Assembly: GCA_037957365.1 (NCBI GenBank)
Contig: JARHVA010004255.1
Coordinates: 707,001-771,000, forward strand
DNA from: Torreya grandis
Lineage: Eukaryota > Streptophyta > Pinopsida > Cupressales > Taxaceae
DNA length: 64,000 bases
Reading direction: 5' to 3'
In this document: positions 28,021 through 40,965 of the stretch, one piece after another
Layout: each line of letters begins with the position of its first letter
How positions within the stretch are numbered: position 1 is the stretch's first letter
Made by a program: the position numbers and the translations under genes
The notes under the pieces: generated by a model
What the model saw: only the letters and a program-made list of their open reading frames with translations
The model's database searches: none
Told to the model about the DNA's origin: nothing

Positions 28021-30260
28021 TTCATGTAAAACTCAAAGTTACATCTTGATATTTAGAACCTTAGTTCTAATTTAATGTCAAAACTGCATGTATAATTGCA
28101 ACATGATGCCATGCAATGTGTGCATGCATATGTGAAGTATGTGTAAAATATAATTATAATGTCTAATATTACATTAAAAAATTAACCTTTGATAACTAAT
28201 TCTTATTTACACTTGGTGATTGCATGGTTACACTTGATGTAGTGGGATGCACTAAAGTTTTTGATGAAGCTAAGATAGGAGGTAGTGTTGAGATGGAAGT
28301 TAGATTTGATATGGTAGGTGTGGCCTTAGCCTTGTTTCTTTCCTTTATTTCTTGATATTATTTTAAATTGACATCAAGCTGATATCTTATGATGTCCATG
28401 TTTTGATATGGGGGTATATGTACCTTTCTTGATTACTCCATTAGATGTTCATGCTCAACTTTGGTGCTCCTAAAACTAATCTAAAAGACATCAACTTTAG
28501 TGATCTTATTCCTTGAAAATTTAAGTTTAGCCCCAATCTCCTCCAATTTTAGTCCTTGGATATTTTATTTGAATTTGGATAAGTCTTTTTGTAGAAGTTG
28601 ATCAAAATCAGCTCTACTTATTAGTTTTGCTATAGAGTCCCTAGCGTGTGAAATATTCAACTCATATAAAATCTACAAAAGAAGGTTCTCATGCTCTATA
28701 TATTTTGGCATTATTAACTCTATAATTATTACCCATTCCCTTTATTTTTATGTTTGAATGACAACTAGATTGAGGGTATTAGATGTATCCAATGGTTTAA
28801 TTATGTTTAGATGGTTGTAAGTCTTACTTGTTGTGTATAGAACAAGAAATTTTATTTTTTTATTATCTTCTTTCAAATAATTAAATAATTTTGTTACTTC
28901 AATGATTTTAGGTGATAATTCATCCCTAATTAAAGAAATAGAGTAAAAAGTGTTATATATCCTTGAAGTTATGTTTTTCAAATCTATATCAATTCAGACT
29001 AGAACATTTATAGTTTGTTATTGTTCCCAAACATGCTCCAATTCTTGTTTGAGATCTCTTCTTAATTATTCTATCCTTTCATGAAGCTCAAGAAAATCAT
29101 CCTTTTATGTTTAAAAATAAGATCTAATCCTCTTTATAATTATACTACCCTAGTCTCTTGTTATTTCTCTTTGAAAGAGAGAAAATATATTGTCTTTCTT
29201 TTAGAATTATGCCCCTTCCAACATCATCTCAAATATTTATCTTCATCACAATTTGGATACTTCTTGTGGATTTATCAAACATTGAGATTAAAGTGGGAAA
29301 CTAAATTATTTTGATATTTGTCCTTTTAGAGGCTTGAGATTTTAAGTCTTCTACTTATAGTGAGATCACCAATTGAGTTGATTCAGTTGGATGAGTGTCT
29401 TGGGGTATAGTCTTAACCAACAAGTTCCTTGAAGATTATTTCAAGGCCTCTACATGTAATGGGTATGGAGTGAAATCCAAATGATATTAGACCAATAGAC
29501 ACCACCATATTGGGGTATATGGTGGATTTTATATACCAAGTTCTTATTCTCAATCTTCTTAGATGATATTATAGTAATTGTCTAGGTAGAACTAGAAGAA
29601 GGCATGGGAAAGCCTAATTGGGTGGATGACACATGTAACTATGCACTTGGAAATCCTCCCCTAACTTTATTACATGATAGTTTTTTAGGATTTAGGGTAG
29701 ATAGTGGAATAATTAAGGTAATAATAGTAGAAGTGGGAACAACATATGCTTATGACACAAATAAAATTGTATGAACATTTGTGATTAAGGAGACAAAAAG
29801 ACTAGAAGAAACACCTTCCACTTTGGGAACATCTAGGGAAGATAAGACACTAAGATTGAGAGATATAGGATCAAATGAAGTAAAAAAATAGGAGAAATAA
29901 ATGGCACAATTGGTATTGTAGAAATAAGTGGAACTAAAAAGGCATTTGGGATCACACCCTCACCTAATTGGTTTACTTAAAGTGGTGTCTTTCCATTAGT
30001 TTCTTAGAGGTTCAAGGCTTTTGCTCTTTGAAAATCTTATTATTAATAAATGATACCACCTCCTATAGATTTATACTCTTGTCCTATGGGTCCTTTTGTA
30101 TATGATGTATCAATATTCCGGATCATAGGGGTCCTTGGGCACTTGGTTTTCTCTTGTAGTAAATAGTTACCTTTTCTATTGAGGGGGAAACCACTTGATG
30201 GGGAAAGTTATTGTTAGCCAATTTTCACACCCAAGTTTTGCATCTTTATTTTTGGTTAAG

Positions 30261-32716
30261 TGTAACATCCTTATTTGTTTATCACCAAAAAAAAGTGTCA
30301 AGTTTTATTTCCTTTAGAAGCCTTTGTTTGGTCTTTTTCCAAGTTTTATTTTACTCTTTTTGCTCAAGTGTTATTTCTTTTAGCAAGGAATTGTTTCAAA
30401 CTTTTTTTCCAAAACAAAAAGTTTAAAAGAATTGGTCCTTGTCTCTTTTGAAGGGTTACTTTCAAAAGTTTGAATAAATTAGTTAGTTTCTCTTCTAAAG
30501 GGTCACTTTCAAAAGTCTGAAGGGTCTTTTCTCATGGAAGTGTCCTTTGAAAAAAGTTTGAAGGGTATATTTCAAGATTTATGAAGGCATCTTCAAGATT
30601 TCTGAAGGAAAAGTGTCCTTTACAACTTTTTTGAAGGGTTTGTTCTTTTAAGGAATTGGTTAATTTAAATATATATTAAGGGACACTTACAAAATTGATG
30701 AATGGTCTTTTTCTCTTCTAAAGTGTACATTACAAGATTTCCAAAAGAAATGTCCCTTATAACTTTTCCAAAGGAAATTGGCTCTTTCAACTTTTTTGAA
30801 GGAAAATTTTCGGACATTTTATCTGAAACAATATTTTTGAAAGGAATTATTAATCATGCAAGTTCCCTTCAAAAAGTCCAAAAATTCCTTTGGAAAAATC
30901 CCAAAGGGACACTTTACAAAATTTTTAAGTGTCTTTTTCTCTTTTGAACGGTACATTTAAGGTTTTTTGAAGTGACACTTCAAGAATGCTGAAGGGCATA
31001 TTTAGGCTTTTAGAAAAGTGAAATGAAAATGCCAAAGGGTTATTCTTGGAAAAAGTGTCCTTCGTAGAAAGTCCAAAGGGACACTTTACAGAAATTTTAA
31101 TGGTCTTTCTCTCTTCTGAAGGGTACATTTTAGGTTTTCTGAAGGGACACTTCAAGAATGCCAAAGGGCATATTTAGGATTTCAAAAAGGCAAAATGAAA
31201 ATGTCAAAGGATTATTCTTGGCAAAAGTGTCCTTCATATAAAGTCCAAAGGGACACTTTCAAAAAGTCTAAAGGGACACTTGTAGAAAGTATGAAGGAAT
31301 GAAACACTAGAAAATAAACCAAAAGGAGAAGGGGCTCGAAAAGTTATTTCTTTTAGAGAAAAGGACCCATAAGAAAATTATTCAAGGAAAATGTGAAAGC
31401 AAAGGTCTGAGGAAAATACCATAAAGGAAAGATCCTAGTAGAATGATTGTTATATGGATGTCAACTTCAAGGTGAGGAGCTAGCCATTGGTGTTTAAATG
31501 GTGGGTCCCAAGTAGATCGATAGTCTTCATTCAAATGCTCAAATATCTAAGGGCTCACTTTATTCATCTATTAAAGCAAATCAAATGGTTCATCTCACCA
31601 TCAATCATTTCATGATCTAAGTCATTTTTTATGGCCAATCAAAGGAATAATTAACTGTACATGTAGAATCCAACTGATGCCTCTTCAAGGTCAAAAAAAT
31701 GAAAATGACTCTTCTCTATGCTATTACACACCTCAGCAAGCCAGTGAGAAGCTGTTAGCATCAAGACAAATCTATAATGGACTCTCATTTACATAAATAA
31801 TTGATGCCCTTACTTAGCTTGATAGTATCTTGTTTCTGCTAGTGAGACCATTGGGAAATCATCTTTGAGAGAGCAAGCTAGTTGTGTAACCACTTAAGGT
31901 GACATGGATCAATTTAATGGACCAAATGAGCATCATTTACAAATATGGTTATAGCTAAAGATGGAGAATCCTAACAAATTGATTCCCCTTTCTAGTGCCA
32001 GAGGCCACCTCCTCTCACTTCCTTTTTTCTATAAGTATAACCCTTGGGCTAGTGTAAAAAATAACCACATAGTGTACGACAAAGCCATGCTAGATTGATG
32101 TCATATTTTGCCTTTAAGCATTAGGTACCAGTCTATTTCTTTTAAGCTTTTTAAAAAAATATTTAGATGTGTAAGAGACATATAGTGATATTAAGTGATG
32201 ATTTTCCATCATCATATCCTTTATCCTTCATGCGTGAGTAAAATTTATTAGTCTAATAGGTCATATAGAGTGTGTTCAAGTGTGTTGAATTACTATAAGT
32301 GTATAAATTTTCCTGGAATGTAAAATTTGCCTTTTAGTTTATTTGCCTTGTTTCATTTCATGCATATTACCTCTATACTTAAATACTTGTGTTAGAAATC
32401 CTTAGAGATTTGTAATGGTCTATGTGTTTTATTGTATTATAAACTAGAATGTGATATTCATGTGGAAGATAATCTTGGTGTATCACCACTCTTAGAGTAG
32501 GTTTTCCTATTTTGTAATCTCTAACTCTTTTCCTTTTAATAAAACTAGTTTAGATAGAATTTGTCTTGTAGAGATACATTTATAGAGCTAGCATTTTAAA
32601 TATAGAGGTTCATTTCCTTTAAAAGCATACCCACATACCTAGAGATGTTTCGATGTTGCCCAAATCTGGAAGAGGATTAAACACCCTCTTTTAGGGTGTA
32701 ATATTTAGAGACAACA
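30261..32716 (+). mobile_element. Solo LTR 'F' (Ty3/gypsy type) inside the LTR ORF of element C
   Basis: It starts TGTAACATCC and ends …TTTAGGGTGTAATATTTAGAGACAACA, typical gypsy LTR ends. Flanks are GTTAAG (30,255-30,260) and GTTATG (32,717-32,722), five of six identical, consistent with a target duplication. A TATA-like TATAAGTA lies at 32,030-32,037. Removing it restores the LTR ORF of C to about the length of that in D (3.81 versus 3.86 kb), an independent sign that it is an insertion. No internal retroelement genes are present, so it is a solo LTR left by LTR-LTR recombination. Orientation is taken from the TG…CA ends and the TATA position. Confidence 0.65.
30420..31310. repeat. Minisatellite in solo LTR F, 171-172-bp units with hairpins
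   Basis: CCAAAGGGACACTTT recurs at 30,901, 31,073 and 31,244 (periods 172 and 171), with two well-aligned full units between. More degenerate, shorter units with the core GAAGGGT.ACTTTCAAAAGT fill 30,420-30,900. AAGTGTCC and GGACACTT occur close together in each unit, giving short stem-loops. The open frames at 30,702-30,947 and 30,925-31,164 arise from these repeats and are not genes. Confidence 0.8.
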
Positions 32717-34032
32717 GTTATGACTTCCACACTAGCATTCACCTAAGTTGAAGTGTAAGTAGGATGAGTATGGTCTTTTGAATCTAAAAATTCAATACCA
32801 ATTGGATCATCTTTAGCTCTCCCAAGGGAACTTGTAATGTTGGGAAGTTTTTTACCCTATCCTCTTGTTTTATAGTCTTCATCACCATGGGTGATGTTTA
32901 AGATAGTTACACGTTTTCTAATGATGACTTGGAGGGCCTATTATTCCAAAAATATATTATAACCCATACTCCTAGGGTAGAAGTCTAACATGTGTATTCA
33001 TAATAGAAATTTGGGTATCCCCTTAGATTATTTTGAAAATTTATTCATTTAATACAACTATTTGTGCCCTATCTAAGACTTGGGCATCACTCTTCACATT
33101 CAAAAATAATAATTCATGGTCGTAAGGCTCATATTGGTATGGAATACTAAGAACTTGGATATGTTTTTGAATTCTTTCAAGAGGGTCCTAGTCTCTATGT
33201 GGTAGGCTAGCCAATGAATAACATTCTCTAAACTTTCTAACCTCTCTAAAGTGATTGTGATTGATGTAACACATCCTATTAATCATCAAATGATATCCAA
33301 AAAAAGTTATATTCTTATTATTATTTAAATCCTAGTCAATCCCCCACCATAACTAGTATGTTATCTCTCACTTAGCTAATTTGTCTATCACATATTTAAG
33401 GAGACATAGTGGCATAACCTTATGACCTACAACCATGATCATGGTGTAATCAAGGTAGATCTAGTAGTCACCTTTGGGCATCAATGTATAAGCTATGATC
33501 TTTGCTACTATATGTAGTGGTGCCTCAATGAATATCACTTCAAACTTAAGGATATATTTCCTCTATGACTCAAAATATATTTCTTTTGTAGGTGTATATA
33601 TGCATGAAGGATTATGAGTCACATATTTGGTTCTTGATGAAATATCGAGTATGGATCTAGAGTGATCTATTATACATGTGTATTATGATAATTAATAAAT
33701 TAAAGAGGTAATATATATGTAAAAATGGCTTCCCATAAGCCTCTTATCTTTAAGAAAAAATTACTTTTACATTCTAGCATTGATTATCTATCATAAAGCA
33801 AATGTTAGATTTCAAGTCATCAATAAATATAATAGTGGAACCCATTCAAGGTGATGGAATTCACTGCTAAGGTAGCCACTAACCTATTCAATAGGGCCAT
33901 CCTAATGCAAAATCATATCTAAAACTTTTTTATAGCTACTACTGACCTTAATGATTACTATCTCTTCAGGGATGATCCACTTCCCTAGTATTTTATCAAT
34001 TGAATTGTTCATCTTACATGTCACCACTCTAT

Positions 34033-34037
34033 AAATC
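34033..34037. other. Target-site duplication of element B, left copy (AAATC)
   Basis: AAATC directly precedes the LTR and is repeated at 44,706-44,710 directly after the other LTR. Confidence 0.88.
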
Positions 34038-37000
34038 TATTATACCTTGATTTCACCCTAAGAATTATAACCTTTGAATTCATGAATTATTATGGTTATC
34101 ATCTAATTTTTATTACTTTGATTTGATATTTATGACATACACTAGTTATGGGACAATGATCTACTAATTATTTTACATGATGTGATAGTTTTAGTTTATT
34201 ATTTATGTACATTATGGATGTATATTTGTTAGTTATACATCATTATTTGATATATATGATGACATGGATTGACTACCTACCTGTCACAAGGTGGATACAG
34301 GATTGATCCTTCCTTCAGACCCTAATCGAGGGAGAGGATCATCAGAGAGGATGGTGTAGATGGGATGAATGGTGGATGATAGAGGAATTGTAAGTAACTG
34401 AAAACAAACCATAGTAGAATAACTTATTTAAAATTTTTATTTGATTTTGATAGTTAATTTGTTTCTAAGTTCTAATATATTTCTACTATGATCATGTTGT
34501 CAATGTTTACACTAATCTAGTTTACTAACACAGTGACCAGTTTAAATGATATTTGGTAAATATCATTGTCTTGATTTAATGTATTTATATTCAAGGCATT
34601 AGTATAAATCTATGACTAGATGATGATAATGCTATCATTATTATAACATATTTATGTGTGATGAAATATTCTCTTTGTGGTTGAAAGCATGTTATTGATT
34701 TTTCCATAGTCTCATTTCTATTCAAATTTATAAGGAAGTTAACCTTTTTGAGTTAATATCAATAGTTGTATTGATATCCTATAAAATTTACCTTAGCTAG
34801 ATGATTTAAATGTGAGTGGTATTATTCTTATGTTTAAATGGAGTTATTAATTGGTTTAATTTATCTTTCAAATAAATGGTCATCGATTATATTTAAATTA
34901 AATAAATTTAAATATCCTAAAATAGTAACTAAAAGAGATAAATGCAAGGATTACCTTAAGTAAAAAGGTTTAAAATTATAATTTAAGAATAATGAATTAA
35001 GTGGAGGTAAGCTAGTAACAAATTAGGCTTTAAACCCAAATTTTAGCATGCATAATTTATAAAAACAAATGAAACTCAAGATGAGTGGAGAGTAATAGAT
35101 TATTAAGCAAAACAAAAAAGAAATGTTTTTTACATGATTAAACAAATAAATGAAACTCATAGTTAAGTTTTGTTAATTGATTGAAAATGCAACTCTAGAA
35201 AAAATGTTTTAGAAAATAGATTTTTTCATGGAAAAGGGGAATCTTCAAAAATATGAGTTTATAATAAGGTGAAAAATGGAAAGTGAGGCATGGTTTGATA
35301 TGGGATGAGAGGAATAGGATGGTAATGTAGCATGGATGGGAGTTAAAATAAAATATAGAATAATAATGAAATATAGAAGACCAATGAAGCAAGATAGAAA
35401 AGCAACAAATGAAAGAGAAGAACAACAAACAAAATAAGGTAAGGAGGTAACAAGAGGATGTTATAGGAAGAAAGAAGGTTAGTATTGCTTTCAAAATTTG
35501 TATATATGTTTGTATAATTGATTTGCATGCATAAAATGAATATGATTTTGCAATAAGAAATATAATACTAATTACATAAAATAAATAATAATTTATTAGT
35601 GATATGTGGATATGTATTGTAAACTAAAAAAAATCCAAACCTATGTATTTGTCCAACTAGAAGCCTCTTTTAGATATTTATTTATAATTGAATAAATTGA
35701 GAAAAATTAGGTTTTAGATCTTTGTAAAATTATAATCTAAAAAATATATCTGTTATGACTTAGTATGGCATCCCTTCAGAAAATAAAAAATTAGAAATTA
35801 GATAAGAAGAGAATTATTCTACAACATGCAATGATTTATCAGAATCAACCATTATTTTTTATCTAATATCAAATTAAATCATAGGGTAGTGATCTTAAAT
35901 TGATTAGAAATTAATTAAAATTAGTGGCATAGATAATAAATCATGAGTGAAGTTTTTTCACTTAGTATAAGCCTACAATGACTTAAATAAAGGATAATGT
36001 ATAATATGTTATTTGGATCTTTCTAATTACCTCTTCATATTTTAAATTAGTTAAAAAATAATGTATATATTCTAGAATCATCATACTTTTTCACTAGAGC
36101 ACTGTAAAATTTACTTTATGACAATGGGTTTTATTGAATTAATTTTTTAAGTATCTCATATTTAGTTATACGAGGGAATCAATCTTGGCACCTCTCAAAA
36201 CATATTCTCTAGATCTACAAAGCTTGACCTATAATACATTTTCATTGTTATCATCTACAACTTTGGTTTTCATAGTGAAACTTCTTATACTAATGGAAAT
36301 GGACACACTAACAAGTGTGGAGACTACTTTTTTATATCTAACAAAACTTTATCCATGATCCCAATAAAAAGAAGGAACCAAGGTTATTTATAAACAGTCT
36401 CATAATTATTGTAATTATCTTTCTCTCTTGTGTGTACTCTTTCCAAATAGGTAATATTTCTTTAGTGAATCCTTCCACCTTGTTAATTAAAATGTTGACC
36501 TATGCAAGGAATGAGACTTGAAACAATTTCTAACTAAATATTACTTCACCATTATTTCTAACAATATTTTGGTGGTTACTCTTTTTCCCCAATGCTAATT
36601 AGGGAGTGGGTAAATTAGCTTATCAATCTTCAAAGAAGGGATGATAATAATAGTGGAAATAAATTTTAAAGATTAATATAAATAATGAATCATTTGAATT
36701 GGTGGTGCATTGTTGGACCTAATGTACACATAGTTAATAAAACTAGTTAAAACTAAGATGCAATAACTAGTTGAAACCATGTTAAGTCATTGGTCATAAT
36801 TCTAATGATTGTTGAACTTGTAATCCATGTTTTTATTTTGGTAATTAATTTTGGAAAAAACTAAATAATATGAGGGTATTTATATAGAAATATATCTATA
36901 TGTGGATTTGGGTATTCATATAATTATATAACTTGCATATGTGCAATAGGTCATATGCCTATATCTAAAGTAATAGATTTTTAATAAGATATAAGATTAT

Positions 37001-38074
37001 AAGAAATGATAAACTTATAATGATATGAATATTATCTCTTGAGTTATGTTCATATGAGGTATAACTTGATTTAGACTTATCTGATATTATGATAACTATT
37101 AGTGATCAAAACTTGTGTGTGGTTCATACTATAAGAATATTGGTACATTCAAATGTTTAGACATTATTAGCATTTAATATCACATCATGATGTGAATCTA
37201 TAAGTTATGTTTATTTTTAATGATAGTATGAATTTTAAACATAGGGTATACAAGGTGTTATAACCTATAATTGATTAATTATTATATATGTCTATGAGTA
37301 TGGTTATTCATGACTGATTAGATTGTTCATGCACAATGATCTATGATATTATGGCATGTCATAGAGAGTTTTTATTTGATTTTTTCAAACTAAATGCATG
37401 TTATACCTAGATGATACATACATTAAATGTTATGTCTTGACTCACACATATGTAAATGTATGTTTGTTGGTTTACTTGAACTATATGTTTTGTGATAGTT
37501 AGTAGGACATTATGTATGCATCCGTATAACCTTGAGAGTGAAACAAATGGTAGTTTAGAATTTTATGTGTTGTGGAAGATATGACTTGTTTCATTATGTC
37601 TACTTTATTGAATAGAAGCTTATGGTTCCATGTATTTAAGACTACTTTTTAGGACTAATTCTAGAAAACTAGTAGTTATGTCTTAGAATAATAGACTATG
37701 GTAATATGAATTATCATGGGATGTAGTATGTTTAGAATTTTTTTTGGTAGTTAGATTCTAAAGTTAAATGTGTATTTTACCCATGTGGTACAAACTATAA
37801 TCATTATTTTTAGTATGTGTTAGATAATAATGTAATATTCATTCATATATTAATGGAATAAATGTATATGTTACTTAATCTTATATTTATCATGTGTTGT
37901 GATATGATTGCTAGTAAGATGTAAATTATATGAATATTTGGATTAAATTATGTAGAGTGAGACATTATCATTTTTTACATATGATTTACATGTTGGTGTT
38001 ATATATTGCAATAGAATGGGTTTTCTATGATACATTGCATGTTTAGTTTTATAAGTCATACAACACATGGGTAG

Positions 38075-38287
38075 TTACTTATTTTCTTAGCTTTCCACTC
38101 CATCACTATCTACTCATCCATGAAGGGAGGGACATTCTCTGATAGGATTAGTGTAATGGATCATTGGTTCATGGTTGGTGTGGAAAATATATTGAATGAT
38201 GATCTCCCTCCCCACAACATTACTAATTTGCTGATGACTCTTGAGATTACCATAGATACTAGAGAGATTAGTGAACTCATGCTCTAA
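38075..38287 (+). pseudogene. Small conserved frame in element B 5' LTR
   Basis: 71 codons open up to a TAA that aligns with the TAA of the frame at 44,096-44,356. Shared residues include GGTF.D.I.V.DHW.M..V and LPPHN.T..L, then the terminal ELML. Whether this was ever translated is unknown, and frame retention could reflect simple common ancestry of the LTRs. Confidence 0.35.
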
Positions 38288-38313
38288 GGAGCCTTATAAC
38301 TTGTTCTTGTACA

Positions 38314-38316
<3 letters not shown>

Positions 38317-38368
<52 letters not shown>

Positions 38369-38392
38369 TACATACATATATATGTATGTATG

Positions 38393-38423
<31 letters not shown>
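38317..38423. repeat. Compound microsatellite (TA)n(CA)n(CATA)n(TATG)n(TA)n
   Basis: About 107 bases of TA, CA, TACA, TATG and TA units that are largely self-complementary. The matching spot in the other LTR (about 44,383-44,395) has only a short ATATAT, so the expansion happened after insertion. Confidence 0.93.
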
Positions 38424-38427
<4 letters not shown>

Positions 38428-38742
38428 TTGATAATTGAAAATATTATCATGTAGAATTATAATTACCTATCTACTATCGATGGATAATAGTGGATGTGTA
38501 TTTTTATCGATAGTGGTTGGCTATTTATAATTACTATTTATGATTGTATATTAATGTGTTTCCATATATTGATAGTGATCAGTGTCTGTTAGATGTCATG
38601 TGATTATTTTTAGTTATGAATCTTGGAGTATTTTTGTATGATTACTAATTAGACTCTCATGTTTTAATCTATTTATAATTTATGTTTATTAAAAAAAACT
38701 TTAACTTATTTTATAGTTAGCATCCAATGGGTTTGTTACATA

Positions 38743-38754
38743 TGGTATCATAGT
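38743..38754 (+). other. Element B primer-binding site
   Basis: TGGTATCATAG lies two bases after the 5' LTR. It matches the TGGTATCAGAG complement of the initiator tRNA-Met 3' end with one change. Confidence 0.85.
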
Positions 38755-40642
38755 TGTGACTCAAATTCTAGGACCTAATGATTTCATTAGAATTTTTATA
38801 TCTCTTTGTTTATCAAAAAGGAGGATTGTGAATGTGTTTGAGGTACCTTGACTTTATACCCTAAGAGTAGTTGTACCCCATTAAATTTTATAAAAGGTTG
38901 GTTTATCAAGTGTCTCATTGGTGATGGTTATATAAGGTTGTGGGTAGGTAAGTGAATAACATAGTTTATGAGTTGTGAATAAAATTTCCCTACCATATTC
39001 TTGATCTTTTATATTGAACACCATGAGTATGATTACATTTTCGTAATTGAATGGAATTTACCATTTGTTTTATGTTGTGAGTGTTTTAAACGCATGGAGT
39101 GCTTCTCATTTAAGTATATATGCATTAGTTTTTTGTATTAATTACACAAATTTTAGGAGTGGGAAATCCTATAAGACCATTTTGTTTAGTTTGGTACCAC
39201 CTAGTGTAGTGGCAATTTTATTGTAGCTGAGTGTGGATGTCTTGGTTGAGAATTCATTTATGTTAGGAGTTTATTTCAATGGATTAGTATTTTCCTTCTA
39301 GTTGTGTATGTATGTTATGATACTACACTTACAAGTTTAGTAAGTGAATAGTGAATTGGAAACTTGGGTTATAGTGTTTCCTTTTACCGTGTGAGGGTAT
39401 GAAGGAGTTTTATTTTTGAGATGTTAGTTCTCTACATTCCACTTGTGAATTTTTAAGAGTCACCATTATATCTAAATTTTGAATTTGACCAAGAGGAATG
39501 GGTAACCTTGAATTTATATTAACTCTAGTACTTTATAATTACTATGTTATTTTATACCTTTGCTAAGATTGATATTATTCTCTTGTTAAAGCATGTTGTT
39601 TTGAAGAGTTATTTATGTACCCTTTCTCCATAAATGAGTAGGGTATAGGATGTGCACAACATCTTGGTAGTATAAAAGGGTTGAGATAAAATTTTAACTT
39701 ATTGAGTACTAGCTGAGAAAGAAGGTAGACATTGTCTCTCTTGTCCTTTTATAAGGTTGAAAGGATGGTGTGATCCCTAGCCTTTGTATGTCATGTTAAA
39801 TGCTAGCATTATTTCCTCTTAACTATGAATATAATACTATAGGTTAATATGTGAAATATGATGCTATTTTAGATTTATTAGTAGAAAATAAAAATACATA
39901 ATGATTGTATGATTTTTCTTGTATGCATGTTGGTACATCTAGAATTATTCAACATATAGTATTGATTTTTATGATGTGTTAGTAAAAAATTGTGATTAAT
40001 AGAACCTTGTGTATGTCTGGAGATCATGAGGTCATGTAGACCTAAGGGAAGAGTGGTGAATTTGGAATGTGAGTTATAATTGATAGGAGTGTATCCTACG
40101 TAGAGTCACATTGACTTGGTAGTTACTGAGATTAGATCTGATAAATAAACTTGTTATATCTATAATTTGATAGATGGACTTGTCAAATTTAATCATATGG
40201 TCATACACAAGTATATTATGGATGGGTATTCCATAATTTTGTATACATTGGAATTGTAGTATCTCCAATTCTTATTCATCATCATACTAGTCAAGAGATA
40301 TGTAGAGTAGTGATAATATTGACATGTAATACTTATATGAAGCTATATAGGGTAGCAATAGTATTAACTCATACACATCATTCTTGCTAGTTTCCCTAAA
40401 AACTTTTCTCCAAGATGAGAAAAACACTCTCTGAGTTTGATATATGTGTATAAGAGATAAAATGTTTTGTGGAACTCTCCTTGGCCATTTGATTTTGGCC
40501 TTTGTGATGATCTCATGTGCTTTTGGAGAAGTTAGTGAAACTTTATATATATATAGGCTAGTCTTATGATTCTAGATCCTGGGGTGGTCAGCCAATCAGT
40601 GTAAGTGACATTCATAAAACTTATTTACATAATATAAAATGT

Positions 40643-40673
<31 letters not shown>

Positions 40674-40761
40674 GTTGGTCTTATGATTCCAGATCCTGGG
40701 GTTGTCAGCCAATCAGTGTAAGTGACATTCATAAAACATATTTACATAATATAAAATGTTA
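38755..40761. other. Element B interior without recognisable genes
   Basis: No gag, protease, RT or integrase motif is visible, and the longest open frame is about 64 codons on the opposite strand. A 117-base tandem duplication ends the segment. This is what remains after large internal deletion or replacement. Confidence 0.6.
40561..40761. repeat. 117-bp tandem duplication with (TA)n(GA)n
   Basis: GTCTTATGATTC…CAGATCCTGGGG…CAGCCAATCAGTGTAAGTGAC occurs at 40,561 and again at 40,678 with only a few differences. The copies are separated by a (TA)n(GA)n tract at about 40,644-40,673. The near identity makes it younger than the LTR divergence of the element. Confidence 0.92.
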
Positions 40762-40857
40762 CACATCTTGGTCTTGTGGGACCAATACTCCAAGGATAGT
40801 GATACTTGGGAGGAATATGATGAGTTATATAGGATTTTTTCACATTTATATGCATGA
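40762..40857 (+). pseudogene. Integrase C-terminal chromodomain remnant
   Basis: The plus-strand frame reads HILVLWDQYSKDSDTWEEYD then ELYRIFSHLYA and stops at TGA 40,855. This fits the chromodomain pattern (YLV.W..…ATWE…L..…) at the end of chromovirus integrases. It lies about 100 bases before the polypurine tract, exactly where the pol gene of an intact chromovirus ends. In intact relatives the domain binds modified histone tails and directs integration. Confidence 0.7.
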
Positions 40858-40950
40858 TTTGATATTAGATATTATATTTTTATTTTGTTAAACTTTGTTT
40901 ATTATTTATAATTATTATTTAAATAATAATCATCAAGACAATGAATAATT

Positions 40951-40965
40951 TTAGGGGGGAAATGA
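40951..40965 (+). other. Element B polypurine tract
   Basis: TTAGGGGGGAAATGA directly precedes the 3' LTR start TGTTACATCCC. Confidence 0.88.

Larger units (their letters stand above)
34038..38740 (+). repeat. Element B 5' LTR (4,703 bp)
   Basis: It aligns with 40,966-44,705. The first bases (TATTATACCTTGATTTCAC) are a decayed TGTTACATCCCAATTTCAC; the end is GGTTTGTTACA. It contains about 800 bases (35,742-36,540) missing from the other LTR and a large compound microsatellite at 38,317-38,423. The minus-strand frames at 35,195-35,528 are artefacts of a purine-rich plus strand. Confidence 0.92.

Noticed and set aside
28748..29314. Separate small genes at 28,748-28,981 (minus) and 29,081-29,314 (plus)
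   Set aside because: The minus-strand frame is a piece of the long LTR ORF; the plus-strand frame is its shadow.
35195..35528. Two hydrophobic minus-strand frames (99 and 61 codons)
   Set aside because: They lie in a purine-rich stretch of the B LTR, overlap each other in different frames, and the matching part of the other LTR does not keep them.
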